The notes: generated from the letters alone by a model not told the origin. Counted from the first letter of the stretch, positions 35,579 to 45,953 are shown. The stretch is 45,953 bases of DNA from Bacteroides sp. (GCA_021771575.1 JAETOX010000012.1:1-45953); one strand, 5' to 3'. Translations and numbers: made by a program.

Positions 35579-36280
35579 TCAACTTAAAATCCGTTTCTTC
35601 AAAAAACCGAAGAACGGCATCAATATCGGCATAAAAAATACCAAGGCGACAATCGAAAACAACAGTCCTCCAATCGTACCGATCGCGAAGGAAAACCAGA
35701 ATTCTTCAGCCTTCGGTCCGTCTATCAAAAACGGTACCAAACCTAATACAGTCGACAATATGGTTAATAAAACCGCTATGATCTTGTGGTTATAGGCCTT
35801 GGTATAAAGCCGGATCGGATCGATCCGTTTCGTCCTATCCCGGTTTCTTTTTACAAAACCGTTGTATTCATTGATAACGTATATGGCTGCGTTGACCACC
35901 AATCCACTCAACAAAACCAGGGAGGCAAATCCCCCTGTTCCGAAATTGACGCCCGAAAAATAGAAAGTCAGGAAAGTGCCGATAAACGAGATCGGGATCA
36001 ACGAAATAATCACGAGGGGTTGACGCAAAGACTCGAACAGGATCGAACAGGTAAAAAAGATAATCACCACAATAAGCAAAATCAACCAATATTGAGTACC
36101 CCTGTCCTCATACCACCCGAAGCTCTGATTCACCGTCCGGAAACCCACTGGCTGGCCGACAAAGCTTATCTTGTCGAGGGAATATGGGGAAAAGCAAGCA
36201 TAAACAAAAAACCGGAACTGAAAAAATATGCCAGCCGGGTCCGTACTGCTCTGAAAGCCGATCCCACCCTCCGAATTCAA
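35579..36280 (-). pseudogene. C-terminal remnant of an RND efflux transporter
   Basis: Only the last ~185 residues of an RND pump (normally >1000). Recognisable from about QPVGFRTVNQSFGWYEDRG through helices with ILFESLRQPLVIISLIPISFIG and NAAIYVINEYNG, then TILSTVLGLVPFLIDGPKAEEFWFSFAIGTIGGLLFS, to a normal-looking C terminus. The first ~50 residues of the open frame (MNSEGG...FFQFRFFVYACFS) are not RND-like. No start, periplasmic domains or membrane-fusion partner are present. Homology seems to break near 36165. Probably not functional. Confidence 0.8.
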
Positions 36281-36358
36281 TCCGAAAACGGCGGCTACGT
36301 TTTAATGTCCGTTAGCGTTACACCCGAAACGACTAAGGCCGGCCGACTTCCGTATTAA
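36130..36358 (+). other. Coding-like + strand frame of unknown origin beside the RND remnant
   Basis: Open frame that reads HWLADKAYLVEGIWGKASINK, then KPELKKYASRVRTALKADPTL and GGYVLMSVSVTPET, ending TAA at 36358. Its composition (K, E, R, G) looks like a real protein, while the minus frame here is F/S-rich as expected for an antisense frame. It may be the 3' end of another gene brought next to the RND break. It overlaps the end of the sulfatase gene by 26 bp. The frame is also open antisense to the RND part, so chance cannot be excluded. Confidence 0.25.
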
Positions 36359-38162
36359 TCATCTGTAAATAGGCTTTCAGCCATTCCTGATGCCGGGGAA
36401 CGGAATCCCTTTCAACAAATTTGAAACTTTGCAAATCGAACAAAGATAAACCATCGTCGGTAACTATTCCGGCAGCATTGGGATAAGAATAAAAGGCAAA
36501 GGGAACCACTTCGTCGGCCAACAAATTACGGCTGTATTTATAACCCGAATGGTCCAAACCCAGTTGTGCCAGTACAGTGGCCACCATATCCGTTTGTGAA
36601 CCGATCGTTGTAATAACCGTGTCCTGTACATTCAAGGCCCCTCCTGCTAATACCAGTGGAATGTGGTAAGCTGCAGAGCTCGAAGGATCGACATGACGAA
36701 TATGACGGGTTCCATGGTCTGCCATTAAAATGAAAAGGGTGTTTTCCCAAATCCCCGAAGCCTTACATTTCCGGATAAATTCTCCAATACAACGATCGCT
36801 ATAATGAATGGCATTCAGAAACTGATGTTCAGTATCCTCTCCGGGGATAACGGTCTCTCCCGGCACTTCGAAAGGTTCGTGACTACTCATGTTGAAAGCC
36901 ATATACATAAAAGGCTGCGGAGCCTGTGTCATATCTTCAAACAACCGATCGAACATGTATTCGTCATGGATCCCCCATTTAAAACGGTTTTCTATCGCTT
37001 CTCCCGAAAAATCGTCTTCGGTAACCATGCTCTGAAAACTCATGGTCACATATGAACGGAAACTCCCGAAGTTGATGTCCCCGGCATAATAATAACGGGT
37101 GGTATATCCTGCATACTCCAGATCCTTGGGGAAACGCGGATGTTCGATAATTTTATTAGGGTACTTAATCATCGCGACAGCCGGATGGGAAGGAATTCCG
37201 CTGATAGCTGCCAGCATGCCCCGGTCCGATCGTGCTCCGGTAGCATAAATATTCGAGAAAAGAATTCCTTCGCGGGCCAAAGCATTCAAAGAGGGTGTTA
37301 CTCCAGGCTCTCCCCCCAGGACTTCCACCGCGTTGGCCGTAAAACTCTCCAGAAGCAAAAAAACAATGTTAGGGCGTTCGGTGTTCAACAAACGGGGATA
37401 CTGTTTTCCCGTAAACATCAAACTGTCGACCATGCGTTCGGCACGATCATCGGCCATAAAAGTATATTTCTTTCCGAATTTCTTTATATGCATCAGTTCG
37501 TACATAAAATTCCAAACCGGATTGACAGCCGCCTGATTGGCATACATATTCTTCGGATGAAAGAACACAAAACTACTGTTTAAAGGGGCCACATTGAAAC
37601 CTCCCCGCACCGGGAGGATCATCGCTCCTCCGATCAGCAGAAATACCGGTACGGACCAAAAATTTCTTTTCGCATAATGCAACGAAGGGAGCACCCAACG
37701 CCTGAAGGCCCACCAACTTCCTGCTACTGATACCACCACTACTGCCAAAAGACAAAGAATAAGCCACACCGGCGTCGAAGCCATGGCCTGCCGAGGAGTT
37801 TTCAGATACAGGAGAGGGGCAGAGTCTATATGATATCCCCAGTTTCTGAATAGTTCCAAATCCCCGACTACAACACTGCAAAAGAAAAGTAATAGCAGAA
37901 AAGTCAGGACAGAAAAAACAGTACGGAGTACTTTGTCGGAGAGAAAAACAGAACAAGCCAAAACAAGGGAAGAAAGCATCATGATATAACCTCCCAGGGA
38001 AAGATCGAGCTGCAAACCTCCGAAAAAAATATGCCAAAAATCCCCGACACTCAATTCAATACTGTCCTGCCATTGATAAAAAAGAAATACGACTTTAGCC
38101 ACCAGTGACAATATCACCCAAAAGAGGTAGTATTTCAATAAAAAGATTATTTTTGCTTTCAT
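36333..38162 (-). CDS. LTA synthase-like membrane sulfatase/phosphoglycerol transferase
   Basis: 609 residues. Five hydrophobic helices in the first ~190 residues, then a periplasmic alkaline-phosphatase-superfamily domain starting PNIVFLLLESFTANAVEVLGG, with the nucleophile region ATGARSDRGMLAAISGIPSHP and metal-binding LMADHGTRH. Same plan as LtaS/OpgB proteins; Gram-negative members transfer phospho-groups onto glycans or lipids of the envelope. Substrate unknown. 48 bp downstream of dnaB, so it may be expressed from the same leftward run. Confidence 0.88.
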   Translation of the reverse strand: MKAKIIFLLKYYLFWVILSLVAKVVFLFYQWQDSIELSVGDFWHIFFGGLQLDLSLGGYIMMLSSLVLACSVFLSDKVLRTVFSVLTFLLLLFFCSVVVGDLELFRNWGYHIDSAPLLYLKTPRQAMASTPVWLILCLLAVVVVSVAGSWWAFRRWVLPSLHYAKRNFWSVPVFLLIGGAMILPVRGGFNVAPLNSSFVFFHPKNMYANQAAVNPVWNFMYELMHIKKFGKKYTFMADDRAERMVDSLMFTGKQYPRLLNTERPNIVFLLLESFTANAVEVLGGEPGVTPSLNALAREGILFSNIYATGARSDRGMLAAISGIPSHPAVAMIKYPNKIIEHPRFPKDLEYAGYTTRYYYAGDINFGSFRSYVTMSFQSMVTEDDFSGEAIENRFKWGIHDEYMFDRLFEDMTQAPQPFMYMAFNMSSHEPFEVPGETVIPGEDTEHQFLNAIHYSDRCIGEFIRKCKASGIWENTLFILMADHGTRHIRHVDPSSSAAYHIPLVLAGGALNVQDTVITTIGSQTDMVATVLAQLGLDHSGYKYSRNLLADEVVPFAFYSYPNAAGIVTDDGLSLFDLQSFKFVERDSVPRHQEWLKAYLQMINTEVGRP

Positions 38163-38210
38163 CTTCCTTCCGGTTAAAACTTACTTTGTTTTTCGGTCAC
38201 CAATGCCCCC

Positions 38211-39752
38211 TTAAAAAGGCGCACCGTCGCTTCCTCCCTCGAAATCACCACGCATCCCTTCGAAATTCTGTTCCAGGGGCGGTGTAGACATCTCGTCGTT
38301 CATGCGCGAACTGTAGATCTGAGTCACAACTTCACCGGTCGAGGTATTGGAGGCAAAGGGCGAACTGGTGTCCAAATCACAGAATTGAGTAAGTTCGGCA
38401 CGGAAACGCAGATTGACTTCTCCCACTGCTCCGTTACGGTGTTTGGCTATGATAATGCTGGCGATCCCCAGTAAAGAGTTACCTTCGTTATCAGTCGTGA
38501 TACCGTATTTTTCCGGTCGGTGAATAAAAAGTACCATATCGGCATCCTGTTCGATTGATCCCGATTCCCGCAAATCCGACAACATCGGTTTTTTGTCGGG
38601 CCGTGATTCTACCCCACGGTTCAGCTGTGACAAAGCCAGAACCGGAATATTCAGTTCTTTGGCAATGATCTTCAACTGTCTGGAGATCATACTGACTTCC
38701 TGTTCACGATTGCCGCGCATATCGGCACCAGCAGTCATCAACTGGAGGTAGTCGATGATCAGCACCTTGATATCGTATTTTTGTTTCAAGCGGCGGCATT
38801 TGGCCCGCAGCTCGAAAATAGATAAAGCAGGTGTGTCGTCCACCAGAATAGGCGCTTCCACCAATGCTTTGATGCGGCTATGTAATTGTTGCCATTCTTC
38901 TTCCGTCAGACGTCCGGTTTTGAGTTTCTCGGAACTCAACTCGGTTTCACTGGCTATCAGACGATTTACCAACTGTACAGACGACATTTCCAAAGAAAAG
39001 ATAGCCACCGGCTGACGATGTTTCACCGCCATATTCCGGGCCATTGATAATACAAAGGCCGTCTTTCCCATGGCCGGCCGGGCAGCGATGATCACCAAAT
39101 CCGAAGGTTGCCAACCCGAGGTCACAGCATCCAACGCATTAAAACCAGAAGGAACCCCGCTGATACCGTCGGGCTTCTGAGCTGCCGCCTGTATGCCTTT
39201 GATGGCTTCGTCGATAATGGGAGCTATCTCGGCTGTATCTTTTTTGATATTTCCGTCGGCAATATCGAATACAGCCTTCTGAGCTTTGTCCATCAAATCC
39301 GAAACATCGGTAGCTTCGTCGTAAGCCATCTCCTGTAATTCCGTACATACACCGATCAGTTTTCGCTGAAGATATTTCCGAACAATGATTTTAGCATGGA
39401 ACTCGATATGAGCCGCCGAAGCTACCCGGGAAGTCAGCTGCGAGAGATAATAGTATCCCCCCACCTGTTCCAATTCCCCGCTTTGTTTAAGGGCTTCGCT
39501 AACAGTAAGTAAGTCCACGGGATCATCGTTCAGAAACAACTTATGGATGGCCCGGAAGATACGCTGATGAGCGTCTTTGTAAAAAGCATCGGGCTCTAAT
39601 AAATCCCCGACGACTGAGAAAGCATCCCGCTCCAACATCAGGGCTCCCAATACTGCTTCCTCAAGATCTACCGCCTGAGGCGGCATTTTACCATACTCTG
39701 CCTGTAAGTCTTTTACAGTTCTTTTTGTCCCGAATTCGGGTTTATTTGCCAT
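38211..39752 (-). CDS. dnaB: Replicative DNA helicase DnaB
   Basis: 513 residues. N-terminal primase-interaction domain (MPPQAVDLEEAVLGALMLE), then a RecA-fold with Walker A ARPAMGKT (224-231), Walker B LIIDYLQLM and the arginine-finger region FRAELTQF. No intein, which some bacterial dnaB genes carry. Length is as usual, with a glycine/aspartate tail. Located 15 bp after the exonuclease gene in the recN-fabI-exonuclease-dnaB run. Confidence 0.95.
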   Translation of the reverse strand: MANKPEFGTKRTVKDLQAEYGKMPPQAVDLEEAVLGALMLERDAFSVVGDLLEPDAFYKDAHQRIFRAIHKLFLNDDPVDLLTVSEALKQSGELEQVGGYYYLSQLTSRVASAAHIEFHAKIIVRKYLQRKLIGVCTELQEMAYDEATDVSDLMDKAQKAVFDIADGNIKKDTAEIAPIIDEAIKGIQAAAQKPDGISGVPSGFNALDAVTSGWQPSDLVIIAARPAMGKTAFVLSMARNMAVKHRQPVAIFSLEMSSVQLVNRLIASETELSSEKLKTGRLTEEEWQQLHSRIKALVEAPILVDDTPALSIFELRAKCRRLKQKYDIKVLIIDYLQLMTAGADMRGNREQEVSMISRQLKIIAKELNIPVLALSQLNRGVESRPDKKPMLSDLRESGSIEQDADMVLFIHRPEKYGITTDNEGNSLLGIASIIIAKHRNGAVGEVNLRFRAELTQFCDLDTSSPFASNTSTGEVVTQIYSSRMNDEMSTPPLEQNFEGMRGDFEGGSDGAPF

Positions 39753-39767
39753 ATCGATATACGAAAA

Positions 39768-40340
39768 TTATTTGATTACCCCTCTTTTTTTCAATTCCCA
39801 AAAACACCTGGCTGTCGCTTCCACATCAGCCAGTGCATTGTGTGCATGCTCGAATCCACAAGCGAAAAGTATCTGATGAAGCTCGGCCAGACGTGGAGAT
39901 TTATAGCCTTTTTTTCCCGGAAGTTTGCAATAGTCGACAGCGCTCTTCATTGTACAGTATTTCGGTTTCAGAAAAAGTGTGGTCATCATACGCTGCCGTT
40001 CGAACTCCGCCCCCATAATACATTCGTCGAACCCGATATTATGCCCCACCAATGCCGTCGCTTCGTCTATCTTATCCGAAAATTCATCCAGCACTTCCCG
40101 CAAGGGACGTCCCTTTTCCTGTGCCATTGCAGTGGTGATACCATGAAGGCGGGCAACCTCCGCCGGAATAATGAACCCCTCCGGACGAATCAGCGAATCG
40201 CAGCTTTCCAGCAACTGTCCCTGATCGTCGTATGTCATCCACGCCAACTGAACCAAACGGGGCCAATTATCGGAGTCAGTAACCGGCGCATTCCAGCGCT
40301 TGGGTAAACCGGTTGTCTCCGTATCGAAAAATAAATACAT
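39768..40340 (-). CDS. DEDDh 3'-5' exonuclease (DnaQ-like)
   Basis: 190 residues. Exo I FFDTETTGLP (D and E), Exo II with GHNIGFDE, Exo III HNALADVEAT giving the H and D of the DEDDh set. A stand-alone exonuclease, either a polymerase III proofreading-type subunit or a general repair nuclease; the sequence does not decide. 9 bp after fabI and 15 bp before dnaB. Confidence 0.9.
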   Translation of the reverse strand: MYLFFDTETTGLPKRWNAPVTDSDNWPRLVQLAWMTYDDQGQLLESCDSLIRPEGFIIPAEVARLHGITTAMAQEKGRPLREVLDEFSDKIDEATALVGHNIGFDECIMGAEFERQRMMTTLFLKPKYCTMKSAVDYCKLPGKKGYKSPRLAELHQILFACGFEHAHNALADVEATARCFWELKKRGVIK

Positions 40341-40349
40341 GCCTGAAAA

Positions 40350-41186
40350 TTATTTCTGATCGTCGTTTTCAAAACTTTTATTATACTGGTGCATAGCTCG
40401 GTAACTCATACCCATACTAGAAAAACCACCGTCGTGATACAAATTTTGCATGGTAATTTTCCGGGTAAGATCAGAAAACAGGCAAACACAGTAATTGGCA
40501 CATTCTTCCGCCGTAGCATTTCCCAATGGCGACATCCGGTCGGCAAAGTCTACCAGTGAATCGAAACCTTTTATACCGCTTCCTGCGGTCGTCATTGTCG
40601 GCGACTGCGAAATAGTATTTACCCGTATGCGTTTCTCCCGACCGTAAATATATCCGAAACTCCGGGCTATGGATTCCAGCATAGCTTTGGCATCCGCCAT
40701 ATCGTTATATTCATACATCGTCCGCTGGGCCGCCACATACGATAAAGCTACCACCGATCCCCATTCATTAATGGCATCCAGTTTTTTAGCCGTCTGCAAA
40801 ACTTTATGAAAAGAAATAGCAGAAATATCGAGTGTTTTTTGCAAGTAATCGTAGTCGAGATCGTCATAAGGACGTTTTTTTCTTACATTCAAAGACATGC
40901 CTATAGAATGAAGAATAAAATCCACTTTCCCTCCAAAATGTTTCATCGCTTCTTCGAAAAGATAAGTCAAATCCTCTACACTGGTAGCATCGGCAGGAAT
41001 CAGGGGTATTTCGTGTTTTGCTGCAAAATCCTGAATATCCGCCATACGAATAGAAAGCGGAGTGTTGGTCAATACGATCTCAGCTCCTTCTTCTATACAT
41101 TTCTCGGCCACCTGCCAGGCGATAGACATCTCATTCAGCGCACCGAAAATAATTCCTTTTTTCCCTTTTAATAAATGATAAGCCAT
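40350..41186 (-). CDS. fabI: Enoyl-[acyl-carrier-protein] reductase FabI
   Basis: 278-residue short-chain dehydrogenase for the last step of fatty acid elongation. Glycine-poor nucleotide site FGALNEMSIAWQ, HSIGMS, and the FabI active site with Y150, Y160 and K167 (YNDMADAK), ten residues apart for the two Tyr as in FabI. C-terminal NLYHDGGFSSMGM. Full length. The target enzyme of triclosan-type inhibitors. 53 bp after recN. Confidence 0.95.
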   Translation of the reverse strand: MAYHLLKGKKGIIFGALNEMSIAWQVAEKCIEEGAEIVLTNTPLSIRMADIQDFAAKHEIPLIPADATSVEDLTYLFEEAMKHFGGKVDFILHSIGMSLNVRKKRPYDDLDYDYLQKTLDISAISFHKVLQTAKKLDAINEWGSVVALSYVAAQRTMYEYNDMADAKAMLESIARSFGYIYGREKRIRVNTISQSPTMTTAGSGIKGFDSLVDFADRMSPLGNATAEECANYCVCLFSDLTRKITMQNLYHDGGFSSMGMSYRAMHQYNKSFENDDQK

Positions 41187-41239
41187 TGTTCTCGTTTTTA
41201 ATTTATAGTTTATTTTTTTACGCTCCCGGCTTCGGATGG

Positions 41240-42892
41240 TTATTTCAACAGATTTTTAGCTGTCTCGATCGCTGCGCCGGTAATTTCTTCCCCACTAATC
41301 ATCCCTGCAATTTCCTGAATGCGTTCTTCTTCCGATAGCTTACGAATCCGGGAAATCGTTGCATCGGTCGCATCTTCTTTGTATACTTTAAAATGACAAT
41401 TTCCGGCAGCAGCAATCTGGGGCAGATGAGAGATACTGATTACTTGCATCCGTTGAGCCATTTCCCGCATGATCTGTGCCATACGATGAGCTACTTCCCC
41501 CGATAATCCCGTGTCTATTTCATCGAAAACAATCACCGGTAATTGTTTAGCTTGGGAAAGGACATATTTCAGCGCTAGCATTACCCGTGAAATCTCACCG
41601 CCGGAAGCGACCTTGGCAAGCTCGCCGGGTGTCTGTTTTTTGTTGGCAGCAAATAAGAACTTCACTTCGTCCATTCCGTTGGGGACAAAACGTTCCAAAG
41701 AATTCACTTCCACCCTGAATTCAGCATGCCGTATACCCAAATCCATCAATAATTTTTTCATAGCCGCACAAAGGCCATCCCCTGCTTCTTGCCTCAAACG
41801 ATGGATTTCTGCTCCCAATTTCTGCATCTCGTTTTCTATGACCTGTACTTTTTTCTCTAACTTTCCGATTTCTTCCACCCCTCCTTCTGCCTGTTTCACT
41901 TTCTCTTCCAGATCATTTTTCATCCGAATCAGTTCGCTCACTGTTTCCACCTTATATTTAAAGAGCAGGTCATAAATCACATTCAGGCGTTGGTTGATCA
42001 ACTCTACCCGTCCCTCGTTATATTCCACACTTTCAGCTTTCCGTTCGGCTTCATCGGTCAAATCGTTCAGTTCGATAATCACCGAATCCAGCCGCTCCCG
42101 ATACGCTCCAGCTTCCCTCCAGGCCGACTCGATCGCGGCCAGGGCATTCCGGGAACTCTTCAGCGCCTGTATTACCGCCTGTTCCTTATCTCTTAGATTC
42201 CATACCGCTCCCGACAAGGCCGATTTGATATTTTCGGCATGTGTCAACATTTCCAGTTCTTCTTCGAGTTCCTGCTGCTCTCCCTCCTGCAGGCGAGCAC
42301 TCTCAAGCTGGCTGAACTGAAATTTCAGATAGTCGCTTTCTTTGCGGGCATCGGCAGCTTTATCTTTCAATTCCTTCAACTCTGTCACCAGTTTCTGCCT
42401 CTGCTGATATAATTTCTGGTAATGCTCCACTTCTTCGCGGCCCCCGCTAAAGGCATCCAGTATCTCCGTCTGGTATTCCGGTTGAGCCAACAATAAAGAC
42501 TGGTGCTGGGAGTGGATATCTACCATAAAACTGCCGAAGTCCTTCAAGAGTTTATTACTGACGGGCGTGTCGTTGATAAAACACCTCGATTTCCCTTCAG
42601 CATTCAATTCCCGTCTCACAACTACTTGCGCCGAATAATCAAGATCGTTCACTTCAAACCATTCTTTCAATCCATAACCGGAAATATCATATTCAATTTC
42701 CACCACACATTTTCTGGACTTATCCATAATGGCAGAGGAATCAGCCCTTTGGCCCAACGTTAGTCCGATAGCACCTAATAAAATAGACTTACCTGCTCCG
42801 GTTTCTCCGGTAATGACAGAAAAGCCTTCCTCCAGCGTTATATCGGTCTTATCTATTAAAGCATAATTACTTATACTAATACTCTCAATCAT
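41240..42892 (-). CDS. recN: DNA repair protein RecN
   Basis: 550-residue SMC-like ATPase for double-strand break repair. Starts MIESISISNYALID, Walker A GETGAGKS (29-36), a long coiled-coil middle, and a C-terminal ATPase half with ASGGEISRVMLALK and FDEIDTGLSG. ATG 42892 chosen because a minus-strand TATCTTTG box at 42952-42945 lies between it and the longer in-frame start at 42964. First gene of the leftward recN-fabI-exonuclease-dnaB run. Confidence 0.95.
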   Translation of the reverse strand: MIESISISNYALIDKTDITLEEGFSVITGETGAGKSILLGAIGLTLGQRADSSAIMDKSRKCVVEIEYDISGYGLKEWFEVNDLDYSAQVVVRRELNAEGKSRCFINDTPVSNKLLKDFGSFMVDIHSQHQSLLLAQPEYQTEILDAFSGGREEVEHYQKLYQQRQKLVTELKELKDKAADARKESDYLKFQFSQLESARLQEGEQQELEEELEMLTHAENIKSALSGAVWNLRDKEQAVIQALKSSRNALAAIESAWREAGAYRERLDSVIIELNDLTDEAERKAESVEYNEGRVELINQRLNVIYDLLFKYKVETVSELIRMKNDLEEKVKQAEGGVEEIGKLEKKVQVIENEMQKLGAEIHRLRQEAGDGLCAAMKKLLMDLGIRHAEFRVEVNSLERFVPNGMDEVKFLFAANKKQTPGELAKVASGGEISRVMLALKYVLSQAKQLPVIVFDEIDTGLSGEVAHRMAQIMREMAQRMQVISISHLPQIAAAGNCHFKVYKEDATDATISRIRKLSEEERIQEIAGMISGEEITGAAIETAKNLLK

Positions 42893-42944
42893 AGTGTTCC
42901 CTTTTACCGTATTCCGATACCCTAAGCGGAATCGATTAAGCATA

Positions 42945-42952
42945 CAAAGATA
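42945..42952 (-). promoter_or_regulatory. -7 box TATCTTTG of recN
   Basis: Exact minus-strand TAnnTTTG match. Expected start near 42938 gives a ~45-nt leader and rules out the upstream start codon. Confidence 0.6.
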
Positions 42953-43013
42953 GAGTTTTATCATGATTCTGATAATTTTTTATACATCCTTTTTCATTCT
43001 TCATTTTATTTCC

Positions 43014-43021
43014 TACTTTTG
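43014..43021 (+). promoter_or_regulatory. -7 box TACTTTTG of nusB
   Basis: Exact TAnnTTTG match 40 bp upstream of the nusB ATG, divergent from the recN promoter 60 bp away. Confidence 0.55.
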
Positions 43022-43061
43022 CGCGGTCAAAAAAACGACCTAACTATTATAGTTCTTCAAA

Positions 43062-44021
43062 ATGACAAGCAGAAGATTAATCAGAATTAAAGTACTACAA
43101 TTACTTTACGCTTTCGGCAAGAAAGAAAACCCGACATTAGCAGAAATAGAACGCGATTTACTGAAAAGCATGTCTAAAAGCTCGGATTTATATTACGAAA
43201 CCCTATTACTACTAACCGAGATCCGCCGTAAAGCTTATCTGAAAATCGATGCAGCCCGGAATCGTCGGTTGGCCTCGGATATCGACCTGAACCCCAATAC
43301 CCGGTTTATCACGAATCCGATTTTCGACATAATCGAAAAAAATAAACGGTTTCAGAATTATATTAACAATAATCTGATTTCCTGGAACGATGATCAGGAA
43401 ACCGTACTTTATTTTTACAATAAACTTCAGGAATGGCCCGAATATCAGCAATATATGCACCGAAAAGAGGTTACTTTCGAGCAGCATAAACAATTGGTTA
43501 TCGATTTCTTTGCCAATATTATTATTCAGGATGATTTGTTTTTCCAGACCATGGAGGAGAAAAGTATTTTCTGGAACGACGATTTCGAACTGGTACTGAG
43601 TATCGTGCACAAAACGCTCTGGCACCTTCAAGCCCATTTGAACGAAGACGACAACATCTTCTATCCCATTTATAAACCAGAAGAGGATACGGAATTTGGC
43701 AGAACCCTGATCCGTAAAACTTATAATGAATATGATAAGAATGTTCAATTGATCGATAAGTTCACCTATAACTGGGAGCTCGAACGAATCTCCGATATGG
43801 ACAAACTTATTATGTCCTGTGCCATTTCAGAATTGAAACATTTCCCTTCTATACCGGTCAAAGTTACACTGGACGAGTATATCGAAATTTCCAAGACCTA
43901 CAGTTCGCCTAAAAGCGGTGCTTTCATCAATGGCGTACTGGATAAAACCGTAGCTTTATTGAAAGATAATGGTGAGATTATAAAATCAGGACGGGGATTG
44001 CTGGACGAAATCGAGGTTTAA
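43062..44021 (+). CDS. nusB: Transcription antitermination protein NusB, long Bacteroidetes form
   Basis: 319 residues, more than twice the ~140 of E. coli NusB. N terminus TSRRLIRIKVLQLLYAF aligns with the first NusB helix; the C-terminal block (~225-305) has LERISDMDKLIMSCAISEL, then KVTLDEYIEISKTYSSPKSGAFINGVLD, the typical NusB end. About 140 extra helical residues are inserted between, as usual in this phylum. Acts with NusE/S10 on rRNA antitermination. Its stop overlaps the converging LOG gene by 4 bp. Confidence 0.92.
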   Translation: MTSRRLIRIKVLQLLYAFGKKENPTLAEIERDLLKSMSKSSDLYYETLLLLTEIRRKAYLKIDAARNRRLASDIDLNPNTRFITNPIFDIIEKNKRFQNYINNNLISWNDDQETVLYFYNKLQEWPEYQQYMHRKEVTFEQHKQLVIDFFANIIIQDDLFFQTMEEKSIFWNDDFELVLSIVHKTLWHLQAHLNEDDNIFYPIYKPEEDTEFGRTLIRKTYNEYDKNVQLIDKFTYNWELERISDMDKLIMSCAISELKHFPSIPVKVTLDEYIEISKTYSSPKSGAFINGVLDKTVALLKDNGEIIKSGRGLLDEIEV

Positions 44022-44581
44022 TACTTCGATACGACAGCAGACCCCCGATAGGTTTTCAGGTAATGAACAGCTTCTTCAGGAGAGCCGACAATTTCATATA
44101 ATCCTTTATAAACAGACGAAATAAAACCTTGTTGAGTTAGACCGGAAATGAAATCGAAAAAACGATCGTAAAATCCGGCTGTATTGATAAAGATAATGGG
44201 TTTTGTATGCTGTCCCAATTGTTTTAAAGTAATTACTTCGGTGATTTCTTCAAGGGTTCCCCATCCGCCCGGTAAAGCAATAAAAGCATCGGCATTTTCT
44301 CTCAACAGGTGTTTTCTCTCTTTCATATCCGGAGCAACAATCAAATGGGACAACTGCCGGGCGGCAACTCCCCTTTGCAGGATGCACTCGGGAATAATAC
44401 CGGTTACGTATCCCCCCCTGTTAATGGTTGCTTCGGCAACTTCTCTCATTAATCCAATGTTTGTGCCTCCGTATACCAGTTGCCATCTTTCTTCTGCGAT
44501 CTGTTGGCCTAATGTACGGGCAGCATCAATGAATACCTGCTCTAACGGCTGGGCAGAAGCACAAAAAACGGCTATTTTCAT
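44018..44581 (-). CDS. LOG-family (TIGR00730) nucleotide phosphoribohydrolase
   Basis: 187-residue Rossmann-fold protein. GGTNIGLMR (38-46) and the signature PGGWGTLEE (104-112) are the conserved motifs of the LOG / misnamed 'lysine decarboxylase' family, which cleaves nucleoside 5'-monophosphates. In plants this activates cytokinins; in gut bacteria it is probably nucleotide turnover. Not a decarboxylase. Converges on nusB with a 4-bp overlap. Confidence 0.9.
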   Translation of the reverse strand: MKIAVFCASAQPLEQVFIDAARTLGQQIAEERWQLVYGGTNIGLMREVAEATINRGGYVTGIIPECILQRGVAARQLSHLIVAPDMKERKHLLRENADAFIALPGGWGTLEEITEVITLKQLGQHTKPIIFINTAGFYDRFFDFISGLTQQGFISSVYKGLYEIVGSPEEAVHYLKTYRGSAVVSKY

Positions 44582-44587
44582 AGATTA

Positions 44588-44614
44588 GGGAGTGTCATCC
44601 GTTTTTACACTCCC
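44588..44614. terminator. Hairpin between gyrB and the LOG gene
   Basis: GGGAGTGT pairs with ACACTCCC (8 bp, 11-nt loop), 7 bp after the gyrB stop on the minus strand. No T-run follows, so it may be a stability hairpin or a weak terminator. Confidence 0.5.
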
Positions 44615-44621
44615 TGTTCCA

Positions 44622-45953
<1,332 letters not shown>

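Noticed and set aside
35786..36129. Plus-strand open frame opposite the RND remnant
   Set aside because: This part is antisense to clear RND helices; only the stretch after about 36130 has an independent coding look.
42893..42964. 24-codon N-terminal extension of RecN
   Set aside because: A -7 promoter box lies inside it and RecN homology begins at MIESISISNYAL.
43222..43700. Extra central segment of NusB as a foreign insertion
   Set aside because: Long NusB proteins with this helical middle part are normal in Bacteroidetes.
44018..44581. Lysine decarboxylase annotation
   Set aside because: PGGxGTxxE and GGxxGLM motifs mark the LOG phosphoribohydrolase family, not a decarboxylase.

Overview
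Chromosomal segment of a gut-type Bacteroidales bacterium; Odoribacteraceae (Odoribacter/Butyricimonas-like) is my best guess, from memory only. The evidence is moderate GC, promoters of the Bacteroidetes type (TAnnTTTG at -7, in one case with TTG 19 bp upstream), few purine-rich ribosome sites, and typical lineage content: fused formiminotransferase-cyclodeaminase, BioG-type biotin operon, OstA_2-type LPS protein, DUF2851, long NusB, secreted glycosidases. No phage, insertion sequence, CRISPR array, rRNA or tRNA was seen. Both ends cut genes: ftcD (5' part missing) on the left and gyrB (5' part missing) on the right.

Layout. 1-4.8 kb: end of ftcD with a terminator, a doubtful small ORF, and a PMCA-type Ca2+ ATPase. 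4.8-6.1 kb: a protein with a degenerate nucleotidyltransferase domain and a HEPN-like domain, then a 455-bp structured gap. 6.1-12 kb: a CoA-type Nudix gene facing the biotin operon bioB-A-F-G-C (no bioD here). The operon is preceded by a small ORF whose 3' end contains an intrinsic terminator. 12-14.4 kb: a frame-broken remnant, then queC-queD-queE for the 7-deazaguanine precursor preQ0. 14.4-21.3 kb: recQ, then a secreted beta-mannosidase/GH20 hexosaminidase pair that fits N-glycan core breakdown. 21.4-25.9 kb: a GNAT acetyltransferase divergent from an envelope operon (lipoprotein, SurA-like chaperone, OstA-like protein). 26-32.3 kb: a carboxypeptidase-regulatory-like exported protein, two coiled-coil envelope proteins sharing an NW[IV]R signature, a small membrane protein, DUF2851, and formate-THF ligase. 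32.4-36.4 kb: a metallophosphoesterase whose reading frame is cut by an in-frame TAA, a SpoIIE-type phosphatase with a periplasmic sensor, and a truncated RND pump remnant next to a + strand frame of unknown origin. 36.3-46 kb: housekeeping genes, namely an LTA-synthase-like sulfatase, dnaB, a DEDDh exonuclease, fabI and recN in one leftward run; nusB; a LOG-family gene; gyrB.

The window is mostly core metabolism and envelope biology. I did not find a convincing new defence or mobile system. The points most worth checking are the leader ORF/terminator of the biotin operon, the interrupted metallophosphoesterase, the RND breakpoint, the structured 5.7-5.9 kb gap and the degenerate nucleotidyltransferase-HEPN gene.
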